A DNA stretch of 34,493 nt from Planctomycetia bacterium. GTDB lineage: Bacteria > Planctomycetota > Planctomycetia > Pirellulales > PALSA-1355. How positions within the stretch are numbered: the stretch's first letter is position 1; each line of letters opens with the position of its first letter. Below are positions 1 through 9,300 of the stretch, piece after piece. The notes beneath the pieces are model-generated. The model was not told the origin of the DNA. It did no database searches and saw nothing but the letters and a program-made list of their open reading frames with translations. The position numbers and the translations under genes were made by a program. The stretch is from the NCBI GenBank assembly GCA_016200205.1, contig JACQFF010000163.1, positions 1 through 34,493 on the forward strand, written 5' to 3'.

Positions 1-129
1 CGCATCCGGACAACAAGTCGCCTGGGCAACCCAAGATGAGAACGCAATCAGTGTGCGGTGGCGGAAGTCGGCGGTCAAGCGCCTAATTTCGCGCCTAATT
101 TCGCGCGCCACGGGACGAGCGCCAAGCCG

Positions 130-1236
130 CTAATGGCAAATCGGCCCTGGCGGGATCTGGCCAATGGGGTTGAGCAACCGCAGATAACGGACGGCGGCCG
201 GATCGGTCGGCAGCGCGCCGGCAAGCTCGGTATACAACTTCCGCAGCTCCATTTGCGTCGTGGGCTGCAAATCGGCCAAACGCACGAGTGGCCGGGCCCT
301 GAGCTCGGAACTGAGCAGGCACATGGCCAGCGTATTGAGCGGGTCAAATCCGATCCGGAACTTGACTTCCCGCGCCTGGCGATCGCCGAGCATTTTGCGC
401 ATCACGGAATTCGACTCGGGGCTGTGCACCGCTCCCAGGAAATGTCCCAGCTCGTGAATCAGCACTTCCAGGCATTCCGCTTCGGAGTTGTGGTTCACCC
501 ATTCGCGAATCAGCAAGTGCGTGTGCAATGGTCCGCGAGTGCCGCCCAAATGCAAATATTGTTGACGTGCCTGGTACTGCCCGGTAAAGCCGATCGCCAA
601 TCGCGCCGGCGGCGGATCGACCGTCCGCTCGAATTCGCTCAGCAATTCGTCCAAGCCGGTAATCGCGTCGTCCGAATGCCAGCTTTCGATCGCCACGATC
701 TTAAACCGCACGAAGCAGTGCTTTTCGAACACGCGCGAGGCTTCGTCGAAGCGCGAGCGGATTCGCCGTTCCCACGCCGCAATCGGTGTGCCTTGGTCCT
801 CGTCGAAGAGGATCTTCACCGGGATGACCACGGGGCTCCGAGTCGGCGTGTCGTCGAAGGCGCTACTCATCCGCTGGGGAACGAGCGACACTTGCCGCGC
901 CGCGTCTTGCCCGCTAAAGCCGATCTGTTGCAAGTCGAGTTGACCCCCTCGCGATTCGCCAAAGTAATACATGCCGTTGGGCACAAGCCGATACGATCGG
1001 GGCCGATCGGCCGCGCCGAACGAAAGTTGCATCGGGCCGGTCAATGCGATCGGCATAAGGTCGCCCGAGGCAAGCTTGAACTCGCGTGCCTCCGAGCCGG
1101 CGACCGGCTCGTTGGCCAGCTTGAAGACAACGGTCTGGGGGCTGCGATTGGCGACGACCACGAACTCCGCTTGTGCCGACCGCGGCGCGCCCGCGACGAC
1201 CCAAAAACAAAATAGAACCCGCAGAAACTGCGACAT
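130..1236 (-). CDS. Secreted zinc metalloprotease (matrixin/metzincin-like)
   Basis: Predicted exported zinc-dependent endopeptidase of 368 residues. Seen: an N-terminal signal peptide (MSQFLRVLFCFWVV... ending near SAQA, residue 23) and HELGHFLGAVH at about residues 261-271. This is the extended metzincin zinc motif HExxHxxGxxH, where the three His bind zinc and the Glu is catalytic. A Met-containing SVMRKML follows about 7 residues later and may serve as the Met-turn. The first ~130 residues are beta-rich and have no motif I recognise. In-frame starts also exist at 1248 and 1272; I chose 1236 because the signal peptide then begins correctly, GGGG lies 7 bases upstream, and a TATAAT box at 1283-1288 would leave almost no leader for the 1272 start. 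The gene is divergent from the sulfurtransferase. The substrate is unknown. The family call is firm, the subfamily is not. Confidence 0.8.
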   Translation of the reverse strand: MSQFLRVLFCFWVVAGAPRSAQAEFVVVANRSPQTVVFKLANEPVAGSEAREFKLASGDLMPIALTGPMQLSFGAADRPRSYRLVPNGMYYFGESRGGQLDLQQIGFSGQDAARQVSLVPQRMSSAFDDTPTRSPVVIPVKILFDEDQGTPIAAWERRIRSRFDEASRVFEKHCFVRFKIVAIESWHSDDAITGLDELLSEFERTVDPPPARLAIGFTGQYQARQQYLHLGGTRGPLHTHLLIREWVNHNSEAECLEVLIHELGHFLGAVHSPESNSVMRKMLGDRQAREVKFRIGFDPLNTLAMCLLSSELRARPLVRLADLQPTTQMELRKLYTELAGALPTDPAAVRYLRLLNPIGQIPPGPICH

Positions 1237-1595
1237 GGCGTGCCCCATCCGCGGAAACCTGCCAAGCGGCACTCGAGTCGCTATTATACCGCGCTGTCAC
1301 GGCGGCACGCTCAATCGCATCTATTGTCTCGACAGGATTTGATCTTACAGCAAACGATCAAAACCCATCGGCCACCGACGCAAGTGGCGTTTCGCGGCCG
1401 CTTGCGGCTCAGCGTTGCACCGACCGATTGGTTTTGTCCAGCCGCTCTTGAGAGACGGTAGAACGTATGCGATCCTAAACCGCCCGGCCTGGCGGCAATG
1501 GTCAGTCCCTTTTATTCCCGGGCGCGAGAACCTAGAATTTTGGCAAGAAACGATTTTGATCCTTCGCAACCACCCCCCTTTGGAGGGCACCATCG
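1237..1595. other. Divergent intergenic region
   Basis: This 359-base spacer separates the minus-strand metalloprotease from the plus-strand sulfurtransferase. It holds the TATAAT candidate for the protease and, at its right end, a good Shine-Dalgarno GGAGGG (1582-1587) for the sulfurtransferase. Open frames crossing it have no recognisable protein character. I see no RNA gene. Confidence 0.5.
1283..1288 (-). promoter_or_regulatory. Candidate -10 box (TATAAT) of the metalloprotease gene
   Basis: On the minus strand a perfect TATAAT lies about 46 bases upstream of the chosen ATG at 1236. No good -35 sits at normal spacing; TTGAGC occurs 20 bases upstream, which is too far. It is a single-box candidate only. 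Confidence 0.35.
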
Positions 1596-2492
1596 ATGGC
1601 GGCACAATACTCTCACCCCGAGCTGCTGGTGAGCACTGCGTGGGTCGACGAACATCGCCAAGACCCAAAGGTTCGCATGGTCGAGTCGGACGAAGACGTG
1701 CTACTCTACCAGCAGGGACATGTCCCCGGCGCGGTCAAGATCGATTGGCATACCGACCTGCAAGACCAAACGGTCCGCGACTACATCGATCAAAACCGCT
1801 TTGCCGCGCTGTGCTCTTCGAAGGGCATCGCGAACGATACGACGGTCGTGTTCTACGGCGACAAAAGCAACTGGTGGGCGTGCTACGCGTGTTGGGTGTT
1901 TAAGCTCTACGGCCATGCCGAGTGCCGGGTCATGAACGGCGGGCGCAAACGTTGGGAGCTGGACGGCCGGCCCTGGACGCGCGATCCGGAGCCGACTTAT
2001 CCTCGCACCCAGTACGTCGCCACAGCTCCAGATCCAGCCATTCGGGCCTTCCGCGACGAAGTGCTCAAGCATCAGAAAGCCAGCAAGCCCTTGATCGACG
2101 TCCGCTCGCCGGGTGAGTTTACCGGCGAACTGCTGCACATGCCCGACTATCCGCAAGAGGGGGCTCTGCGCGGCGGCCACATTCCCGGCGCGCGCAACGT
2201 CCCTTGGTCGCGAGCCGCCAATGAGGACGGCACGTTCAAGAGCGCCAAGGAATTGGAAAGACTTTACGTCTCCGAGGCGGGGTTGAAGCGGCGTATGCCA
2301 GTGATTGCATACTGCCGCATCGGCGAACGCTCGAGCCATACCTGGTTCGTTTTGCACTATCTGTTGGGTTTTCCGAAGGTGAAGAACTACGACGGTTCGT
2401 GGACCGAATGGGGCAACACGGTGGGCGTGCCGATCGAAAAAGGACCTGGCCAAGCAGCCGCGCGTCCCGAAATCGTGGGGAGCGCGACGTGA
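1596..2492 (+). CDS. Thiosulfate/3-mercaptopyruvate sulfurtransferase (two-domain rhodanese)
   Basis: Cytoplasmic rhodanese of 298 residues, the usual length for the tandem-domain family. It moves sulfane sulfur from thiosulfate (or a similar donor) to an acceptor through a persulfide on the active Cys. Seen: an inactive N-terminal rhodanese domain (about 1-140) and a catalytic C-terminal domain with the loop [11 protein letters not shown] starting at Cys240. The basic/acidic CRxGERS loop resembles actinobacterial CysA2/SseC-type thiosulfate sulfurtransferases rather than the CGSGVTA loop of mercaptopyruvate enzymes. The domain-2 start [13 protein letters not shown] is also typical. GGAGGG lies 8 bases before the ATG. 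The stop overlaps the GTG start of sufE (GTGA), so the two are translationally coupled, which suggests this enzyme may feed sulfur to SufE. That partnership is an inference. Confidence 0.9.
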   Translation: MAAQYSHPELLVSTAWVDEHRQDPKVRMVESDEDVLLYQQGHVPGAVKIDWHTDLQDQTVRDYIDQNRFAALCSSKGIANDTTVVFYGDKSNWWACYACWVFKLYGHAECRVMNGGRKRWELDGRPWTRDPEPTYPRTQYVATAPDPAIRAFRDEVLKHQKASKPLIDVRSPGEFTGELLHMPDYPQEGALRGGHIPGARNVPWSRAANEDGTFKSAKELERLYVSEAGLKRRMPVIAYCRIGERSSHTWFVLHYLLGFPKVKNYDGSWTEWGNTVGVPIEKGPGQAAARPEIVGSAT

Positions 2493-2926
2493 CGGCAACC
2501 GTGGCTGACAAGCTGGATCAAATCGCGGCGGAATTCGCCGAACTCGAGCCGCGCGAGCGGTTGGAGCTGCTGCTGGAATTCGCCGAAAAGCTCGCGCCGT
2601 TGCCGAGCGAGTATCAGCCCCAGCGCGATGCGGGGCTCAACCGGGTGGCCGAGTGCCAGACGCCGGTCTTTTTGTGGGTTGTCATCGAACATGACCAGGT
2701 GCGGATTTTCGCCGACGTGGCTCCCGAGGCACCGACGGTGAAGGGATTTGTCAGCGTGCTGGTGGACATTTTCTCGGCCGCAAGGCCGGACGAAGTCATC
2801 GCGATGCAGGCCAATCTCGTGCAGCGTTTCGGATTGGCCGAGGCGCTGGGCATGGTGCGGATGCGCGGGATGCAGGCGATTGCACACTCCATCCGCCAGC
2901 ACGTGATCGCGGCGATGGCCGCTTAG
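2489..2926 (+). CDS. sufE: SufE-family cysteine desulfuration / sulfur acceptor protein
   Basis: Cytoplasmic SufE-like protein of 145 residues, which in known systems accepts persulfide sulfur from SufS on a single Cys and passes it to the SufBCD Fe-S scaffold. Seen: helical N-terminus with [17 protein letters not shown], then the sulfur-carrying loop [13 protein letters not shown] with Cys56, and a C-terminal [14 protein letters not shown] segment typical of the fold. The start is the GTG at 2489, overlapping the sulfurtransferase stop by four bases (GTGA) with GGGGAG at 2477-2482; the longer frame back to 2399 would lie inside the upstream gene and is not needed. No sufS or sufBCD is nearby. 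The pairing with a rhodanese suggests an alternative sulfur input. Confidence 0.9.
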   Translation: MTATVADKLDQIAAEFAELEPRERLELLLEFAEKLAPLPSEYQPQRDAGLNRVAECQTPVFLWVVIEHDQVRIFADVAPEAPTVKGFVSVLVDIFSAARPDEVIAMQANLVQRFGLAEALGMVRMRGMQAIAHSIRQHVIAAMAA

Positions 2927-3268
2927 TGGGCCGCACGATCGTGGGGCCAATTGTGCCAATAATTTGCAATAAAATGGCCCCGCACGCGCGAAATCAATTG
3001 TAGCAACTCCCATTCCAAACTCGCGTCGCGGCAGGAATGGAGTCCACGTCAAGGCGCCCGTCAGCAATTCCGGTAATTTCCAAAAAATTTACCCTTGCAT
3101 CTCGAATTGTCCAATACGCGAAGTTAGCATAGGTTCAAATTTGTGGTCGTCATCTGCAGCACGTCTTTGGCAGATGCGGAACGTGTGGCGGAAACACATC
3201 CTTCATCTTATTTCCTCATTCGGGATTTCGGATCAGCGTGTCTCGGCACGCCCACGAGGAGTTCAGCA
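2927..3268. other. Intergenic region after sufE
   Basis: This 342-base spacer holds the stem-loop near 2943-2981 and the leader of the 77-residue gene, ending with the Shine-Dalgarno-like GAGGAG at 3256-3261. It becomes AT-richer around 3070-3140, where a promoter would be expected, but I cannot pick a convincing -35/-10 pair. Confidence 0.45.
2939..2985 (+). terminator. Stem-loop after sufE
   Basis: GGGGCCA (2943-2949) pairs with TGGCCCC (2975-2981), and inside it ATTG (2950-2953) can pair with CAAT (2967-2970). It starts about 16 bases after the sufE stop. There is no T-run, so an intrinsic terminator is possible but not proven. Confidence 0.35.
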
Positions 3269-3502
3269 ATGCTTGCGTATCCTAGAGTCGATCTGTCATT
3301 GGACCGCTTACGCCGTGGCGGCTGGGCCATGGGAGACTTGTGCGTGGAGCGGCCCGAAGGACGAGTGTGGATTGTCACCGGTCAACGTCGAAAGCATTGG
3401 ATTATTGCGCAGGCGCCGAGCCAAGCGGCCGCCTGGTGGCTGGCCTGGGACCAGGCTAACAAATTGGCACGGCCGAAACGGCGTAGTGGGCGTACTGCTT
3501 GA
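3269..3502 (+). CDS. Small hypothetical protein, 77 aa
   Basis: I do not recognise a family. The product starts MLAYPRVDLSLDRLRRGGW and is rich in Trp (seven) and Arg; it contains MGDLCVERPEGRVWIV, a beta-hairpin-like stretch, then a helical AAAWWLAWDQANKLA tail. There is no signal peptide or membrane helix. I chose the ATG at 3269 because GAGGAG lies 7 bases upstream; the frame can be extended to 3143 but without a ribosome site. A convincing intrinsic terminator follows at 3636-3673, so this looks like a stand-alone transcribed unit rather than a chance frame. Codon use matches the neighbours. Confidence 0.6.
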   Translation: MLAYPRVDLSLDRLRRGGWAMGDLCVERPEGRVWIVTGQRRKHWIIAQAPSQAAAWWLAWDQANKLARPKRRSGRTA

Positions 3503-3821
3503 GGGACGGAGCGTACAATTTCCACGCCGGCGCGTGGAGCTCGCAAGTTTTGCGACTTGGATTTTCACCTTCGAGCTCCCGACAGTTCAGATGCCTTGTC
3601 AGAGAGCATCTGAGGCATCAACCGGCGGTGAATGGGCCCCTATCGCGCGCTTTTGCACGGTAGGGGCTTTTTTGCCAACGCGTCAACCAAGTGCGGGACG
3701 CGGCCGCGGACATCCGCGAAAGTTGGGCCCCGCGCGAGCGGCGCCGCAGGGCTCTTTTGGCGCGCTCTATGGTGGTGCGACAATTGATCGCAAGCCGGTG
3801 ATGAATTCACGCGGCGCTCTC
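3503..3821. other. Convergent intergenic region with terminator
   Basis: This 319-base spacer lies between the end of the plus-strand small gene and the end of the minus-strand Gfo/Idh/MocA gene. Apart from the terminator at 3636-3673 I see no gene or repeat in it. Confidence 0.6.
3636..3673 (+). terminator. Rho-independent terminator
   Basis: GCCCCTATCG (3636-3645) pairs with CGGTAGGGGC (3658-3667) over ten base pairs with one G-U wobble, around a 12-base loop, followed directly by six T (3668-3673). It lies 133 bases after the 77-residue gene and points the same way. Confidence 0.85.
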
Positions 3822-4805
3822 TCAAATCCAACTTCCGGCCCGGCCGCTCTCGATCACCGCTTCGATGACCCGCATGTTGGCCACGGCATCTTCGAGGGGC
3901 GTGGGCACGGGATGATCGTCGAGCACGGCTTCGGAAAACAGGTCGCCCTGAATCGTGTACTGGTCGCACGCGGCCAATGAGATTTCTTCGGTGCGCCCCT
4001 CGTGCTGGTGGCGCATCGTGCAGGGGCGATCGGGCGGGGCATTAAAGGGAATATCGATTTCCACCCGGCCTTCGCTGCCGAAAATGTCCACGCGCTGAAA
4101 CGGCGCCAACTGCGTGCTGCAAGTGAACGTGGAGGTGCCGGAACCGAAATCCAGGATGGCCGACGCGATGCGGTCGGTTTGGAAACGCGGATCGTATTCG
4201 ACGATACCCAACACGCGCCGCGCCTCGGCATTGAAAAGGAATCGGGACAGCGAAATCGAATAACATCCGATGTCGGCCAGCCCGCCGCCGCCAAGGCCGG
4301 CTTGATTGCGAATGTTCCCGGGGTCGTCGTTGAAATAGGAAAAGAACGATTGGATCGTGCGTAACTGGCCAACCCCGCCTTGGTCGACCAACTGCCTGGC
4401 GCGTTGCCATTGGGGATGATGACGATACATGAAGGCTTCCATGACCTTCAATTTCGGGTGGCGCCGGGCCGCCTCGACTAGCTTTTGTCCTTCCTCGGCC
4501 GAGAGGCCGATCGGCTTCTCGCACAGCACGTGCTTGCCCGCCTCGAGGGCCGCGATCGACCAAGGCACGTGCAAGTGATTGGGCAGGGGATCGTAGATCG
4601 CGTCGATTTGGGGATCGGCCAGCAATTGCTCGTACGAACCAAGAGCTTTGGGAATTCGCAAGCGTTGGGCCGCCTGTTGAGCGCGCGTCAGATCGCGCGA
4701 GGCGATCGCCACGATTTCACAATGCTTACCGCGCTGCATGCCTGGTATGACTTTGTCCAGGCCGATCTTGGCCGTGCTCAAAATTCCCCAGCGGACTTTG
4801 CTCAT
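3822..4805 (-). CDS. Gfo/Idh/MocA-family NAD(P)-dependent oxidoreductase
   Basis: Predicted sugar or polyol dehydrogenase of 327 residues, normal for the family. Seen: N-terminal Rossmann fold starting VRWGILSTAKIG (residues 4-15), the YDPLPNHLHVPW segment (71-82) and the family motif CEKPIG (95-100), where the Lys is the usual catalytic/cofactor residue, followed by the alpha/beta C-terminal domain. GILSTAKI in place of GIIGCG plus YxPLPNHLH points to the branch that holds D-xylose dehydrogenase-like and dihydrodiol dehydrogenase-like enzymes. There is no signal peptide, so it is cytoplasmic. It lies 66 bases downstream of the DUF1501 gene on the same strand and may be the last gene of that transcript. 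Substrate cannot be told from the sequence. Confidence 0.9.
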   Translation of the reverse strand: MSKVRWGILSTAKIGLDKVIPGMQRGKHCEIVAIASRDLTRAQQAAQRLRIPKALGSYEQLLADPQIDAIYDPLPNHLHVPWSIAALEAGKHVLCEKPIGLSAEEGQKLVEAARRHPKLKVMEAFMYRHHPQWQRARQLVDQGGVGQLRTIQSFFSYFNDDPGNIRNQAGLGGGGLADIGCYSISLSRFLFNAEARRVLGIVEYDPRFQTDRIASAILDFGSGTSTFTCSTQLAPFQRVDIFGSEGRVEIDIPFNAPPDRPCTMRHQHEGRTEEISLAACDQYTIQGDLFSEAVLDDHPVPTPLEDAVANMRVIEAVIESGRAGSWI

Positions 4806-4871
4806 AAGGGCATCCGAGACGTTTTTGCGCCTCGGCGAAAGAGGACGCTTCCCGGCGATTTGTTACGGGCT

Positions 4872-6323
4872 CTAAGCCAGGATCGCGGTGACAACATTTC
4901 CCGACACGTCGGTGAGCCGGAAATCGCGGCCCTGGAAGCGGTAGGTGAGCTTCGTGTGGTCGATTCCCAACAGGTGCAAGATCGTGGCGTGCAGATCGTG
5001 CACGTGGACGGGGTTCTCGACCGCGGCGTAACCCAGCTCGTCGGTGTTGCCGTAGGAAATACCCCCCTTGATCCCGCCGCCGGCCATCCACATCGAGAAT
5101 CCTTTAATGTGGTGATCGCGGCCGTTGCCCTGTGCCATCGGCGTGCGGCCGAACTCGCCGCCATAAACAATCAGCGTGTCGTCGAGCAGCCCGCGCTCGT
5201 TCAAGTCGCGAATCAGGGCCGCGGCTCCGCGATCCACTTCTTTGGCCGTTCCGGTGATATTGCCCTTCACGTCGCCGTGGTGGTCCCAATCGCGGTGATA
5301 GAGCTGGATGAACCGCACGCCCCGCTCGGCCAGGCGGCGCGCCAGCAGGCAATTGGCCGCGAACGAGCCGTCGCCCCCTTGGGTTCCGTACATTTCCAGA
5401 ATCGATGCAGGTTCGTTCGAGACGTCCATCAGTTCCGGCACGCTCGATTGCATGCGAAAGGCCATTTCATATTGGCTGATGCGCGTGGCGATTTCCGGAT
5501 CGTCGACCGCTTGTTCATGGATCCGATTCAAGGCCTGCACGCTATCGACCACGTCGCGCTGTTGCCGTGGGTTGACGCCGCTGGGGCGGCTGACGTAGAG
5601 CACCGGGTCGCCCTTGCTGCGGAATTCGACGCCCTGGAACCGGCTCGGCAGAAAGCCGCTATGCCACTGCCGCGAGGCAATCGGCTGTGCCTGGCCGAAT
5701 TTGCCCAGCGAGGTGAGCACCACGAAACCGGGTAGATTGTCGCAATCGCTACCCAATCCATACGACAGCCACGAGCCCATGGCTGGACGGCCGGAGATCG
5801 TCGTGCCGGTGTTCATGAACGTATGCGCTGGGTCATGGTTGATTGCTTCGGTGTGCAACGAGCGGATGATGCAGAGCTCGTCGGCCACTTTGCCGATTTC
5901 GGGAAACACCGAGGCCATCATTTGGCCGGAGGAGCCATAGCGTTCGAACTTGTGCTGCGGCGCCAAGCAGGTCAGCTTTTGTCCTTGGAGTTGGGCGATC
6001 GGCTGGCCCGCGGTAAACGACTCGGGCATCGGCTTGCCCGACATTTCGGCCAGCTTCGGCTTGTAGTCGAACGTCTCCAAGTGCGACGGTCCGCCGGCCA
6101 TGTAAAGGTAAATGACGCGGTTTGCCCGAGGCCTGAGATGCGGCGGGTTGACGACGCCCCGCCACTTGTCGAGCTGCGGCGGACCGCTCGACGGGCCTGT
6201 CGCGCCGACCAGGCACCGGGGATTCAGCAGGGATGCCAGCGCCAGGGAGCCGAGCGAGGTGCTCGCGGAGTTCAAAAAGGCTCGTCGTGTTTGTTGCCGT
6301 ATCGTGGGTTCGAATACCTTCAT
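4872..6323 (-). CDS. DUF1501 family protein (Tat-exported, sulfatase-like fold)
   Basis: DUF1501 protein of 483 residues. Seen: a twin-arginine-type N-terminus (TRRAFLNSASTSLGSLALASLL, residues about 12-33, read here as the RRAFL motif plus hydrophobic stretch), then VIYLYMAGGPSHLETFDYKP, the hallmark DUF1501 opening, and later GGEFGRTPMAQG and RDHHIKGFSMWMAGGG, both strongly conserved in planctomycete members. The fold is related to alkaline phosphatase/sulfatases, but the biochemical role is unknown. It follows the DUF1549/DUF1553 gene by 53 bases on the same strand; this pair is found together very widely in planctomycetes and is presumed to work as an exported complex, possibly in polymer breakdown. 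The start at 6323 gives the complete Tat signal. Confidence 0.92.
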   Translation of the reverse strand: MKVFEPTIRQQTRRAFLNSASTSLGSLALASLLNPRCLVGATGPSSGPPQLDKWRGVVNPPHLRPRANRVIYLYMAGGPSHLETFDYKPKLAEMSGKPMPESFTAGQPIAQLQGQKLTCLAPQHKFERYGSSGQMMASVFPEIGKVADELCIIRSLHTEAINHDPAHTFMNTGTTISGRPAMGSWLSYGLGSDCDNLPGFVVLTSLGKFGQAQPIASRQWHSGFLPSRFQGVEFRSKGDPVLYVSRPSGVNPRQQRDVVDSVQALNRIHEQAVDDPEIATRISQYEMAFRMQSSVPELMDVSNEPASILEMYGTQGGDGSFAANCLLARRLAERGVRFIQLYHRDWDHHGDVKGNITGTAKEVDRGAAALIRDLNERGLLDDTLIVYGGEFGRTPMAQGNGRDHHIKGFSMWMAGGGIKGGISYGNTDELGYAAVENPVHVHDLHATILHLLGIDHTKLTYRFQGRDFRLTDVSGNVVTAILA

Positions 6324-6376
6324 GACATTGTCTTCACGTCAGCCAGCAGCGTGATCCAATAATATGCGCAACCAAT

Positions 6377-9300
6377 TCAAGTTCGAGTAATCGTCTCGTG
6401 CAAATTCAACAGCACGCGCACCACCGATGTCCAAGCGGCCAGTTCAGCCGGATCGAGTTCGGCGGCAACCGGGGCTTCGCCGGCGCTAATCAACTGCCGC
6501 GCAGCCGCTTGCTCGGCGGCGTACTCGGCGCGATGTTTATCGAGCAAGCCGGTCAACACGCTTAACTCTTCGGAGTTCGGTTCGCGCGACAAGGTTTGTC
6601 GATAGGCCCAGCGCAGCCGCTCCCCGGCATTTGCGCCCCCTTCGACCAGCACGCGGCGGGCGAATACGCGAGCGACTTCGACATACGTGGGGTCGTTGAG
6701 CAGCACCAGGGCTTGCAGCGGCGTATTGGACCTCGGCCGCTCGACGGCGCACTCTTCGCGCGTGGGCGCATCGAAGGCCAGCAGGCTCGGATGCAGGAAC
6801 GTACGAGCCCAATAGGTGTACAGGCCACGGCGATATTGGTTCTCGCCGTGGTCGCTTTCGTATTCGCGCACCGGGAAATTCAAATGGGCCCAGTAGCCGC
6901 GCGGCTGGTACGGCTTGACGCTCGGTCCGCCGATTTTCAACTGCAGCAGCCCGCTGATCGCCAGGGCATTGTCGCGCACCATTTCGGCGTCGAGCCGAAA
7001 ACGGCTTTGACGCGCCAGCCACTTGTTGTAAGGATCGGCTTGCCGCAAGGGTTCGCCGGCGGCCGAAGATTGGCGGTAGGTGGCCGACATCACCATCAGT
7101 TTCAGCATGTGTTTTACGTCCCAGCCGCTTTCGATAAACTCGTTGGCGAGCCAGTCGAGCAATTCCGGATGCGTCGGAGCCACGCCCTGCGAGCCAAAGT
7201 CGTCGAGCGTTTTTACGATCCCTTGACCAAACGCCAGTTTCCACAGACGATTGACCGCCACCCGCGCCACCAGCGGGTTATCCGGGTCGGTCATCCAGCG
7301 TGCCAGATCGAGCCGAGTCGCCGGCCGATCTTTTACCGCCAGCGGAGGCAAGAAGGCCGGCACCGCCGGCGCGACGACTTCGCCGCTGTCCGAGAGCCAA
7401 TTCCCGCGCGGCAAGATCCGCATGGTCCGCGGCTGCGTCGACATCGAGACCAGCGTCGTCGGCACGCTCTTCACGAAATCTGCTTTCGCTTGTTCCAACT
7501 CCAAGAGCGATTGGCGCATGGGTGCGAGCAGGGGGGCAATCGAGCGGTAGTGCGCGGCCAAGGCTTGTTTTTGTTGCGGGGTGCGAGCGTCGTTGGCCAC
7601 TCTCAAGATTTCGACAACCTCGTTGGGCAGCCCCTGGTTCGCCCGCACCGGTTGAGGGCTATCCGTGGCGGAAACGCGAAAGCGGCCAAGGTTATGCGAA
7701 TTGCCGTGGTTTTGCAGAAGCTCGAAGGTCAGCACCGCCTCGGCGGCCGGTGGACCGCCTTGTATTTCGAATACCGCGACGTGTTGTTTTGTCATTTGGG
7801 GCGCGACGCCCCATCCCGTGGCCGGATTGTTGTCGATAGCGGCCGAAACCGGCAAACCGTCTTGCGCGAAATCGGTCGAGGCCTCCTGGAGCACCAGCGG
7901 CGTCGCCGCGGCCGGGTTCGCTTTCGGTGCGATCGTGCAGCGGATTTCCGAGAGCACGAAATTGCCGTTCGCTGCCCGCCCCGAGCCTTTGCCGGGCAGG
8001 CTGTTGTCCGGCAGCACTTCCAGACGCAAGGCCGAAATGTCCGGCAGGTTCGCCGGCGCCACAATGGTGTAGATGTCGCTCTCGGCGGTCGTCCCGCCGA
8101 GCAACATCGTGCCGTCGTTGGCGATCGTGAAGCTCGCGCCCGAGGCCGCGACCGCGCCGGAGGGCTTGAGCGGCTTCCAATCGGCAAGCTCGTTGTGGAC
8201 CGTTTTTTCCCATTCGACTTGCGCCGCTTCGAGTTCAGGTGTCGAGGTCTCGATCAGTTTGCGGAGGGCGGCAATCTGTTGGTCGAATTGGGCCAGTCTG
8301 TTGGCTTCGACGTCGTCCGGCATGAGGACCTGCTCTTGCGGACCGACGGCCACCTCTTTGATGTCCGCGAAAAACGCGGCGAAGCTGTAAAAATCCCTGG
8401 TCAAAAATGGATCGAATTTATGGTCGTGGCATTCCGCGCAGCCCAGCGTGGCACCAAGCCACAGCGACGAAGCGTTACGCACGCGATCGGCCGCGTACTT
8501 GGCCAGATACTCCTTCGCTTGTGCGCCCCCTTCGCGGGTCGTCATGAGCAGATGGTTGTAGCCGGAGGCGACCCGGGTTTCGCGGGTCGCGTTCGGCAGC
8601 AAATCGCCGGCGAGTTGCTCCACGGTAAAGCGGTCGAAGGGTTTGTTTTGATTGAATGCTTGAATAACGTAATCGCGGTACAGGGCGATGTCGCGATGGT
8701 TGTCGCCGTGGTAGCCATTGGTATCGGCGAAACGCACCAGGTCGAGCCAATACATCGCCATCCGCTCGCCATAATGAGGCGAGGCCAACAAACGATCGAC
8801 CAGGTTTTCATAAGCCTGCGGAGCTTGATCCTGCAGAAACGCGTCGACTTGCCGCGGGCTTGGCGGCAAGCCGGTTAAATCGAATGATAAGCGGCGCACA
8901 AGCGTGACGCGATCCGCTTCGGGCGCGGGAGAAAGTCCGACTTCAACCAGCCTGGCACGAACGAACGAATCGATGGGATTGGCAACGCCCTGTGCGGCAC
9001 TCGCCGAGGGCACCGCGGATCGCGCGGGTTTGGAATAGGACCAATGCTCTTGCCACTTCGCTCCTTCGAACACCCAGCGGCGTATCAAATCGATCTGGTC
9101 GGGGGTGAGTTTCTTGCCCGAGTCGGGCGGAGGCATCACTTCCTCCGGATCGCTGCTGATGATTCGCCACACCAGCTCGCTGTACTGGGGCTTGCCCGGC
9201 GACAGCGCGACATAGCCGCCCAAATCGGCGGTCGCCCCCTCTTTGGTGTCGAGCCGCAGATTGCCCTGTCGCTCGGCCGCGTCCGGCCCGTGGCAGGCGA

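Noticed and set aside
58-1215. Open frame of 385 codons on the plus strand
   Set aside because: Antisense to the metalloprotease with its signal peptide and HExxHxxGxxH motif; the translated content is Arg/Gln/His-rich shadow.
4485-5735. Open frame of 416 codons on the plus strand
   Set aside because: Antisense to the DUF1501 and Gfo/Idh/MocA genes, both of which have clear motifs; no ribosome site or recognisable domain.
6596-8878. Very long open frame (760 codons) on the plus strand
   Set aside because: It is fully antisense to the DUF1549/DUF1553 gene, has no family features and an Arg/His/Gln-rich content typical of GC-rich shadow frames.
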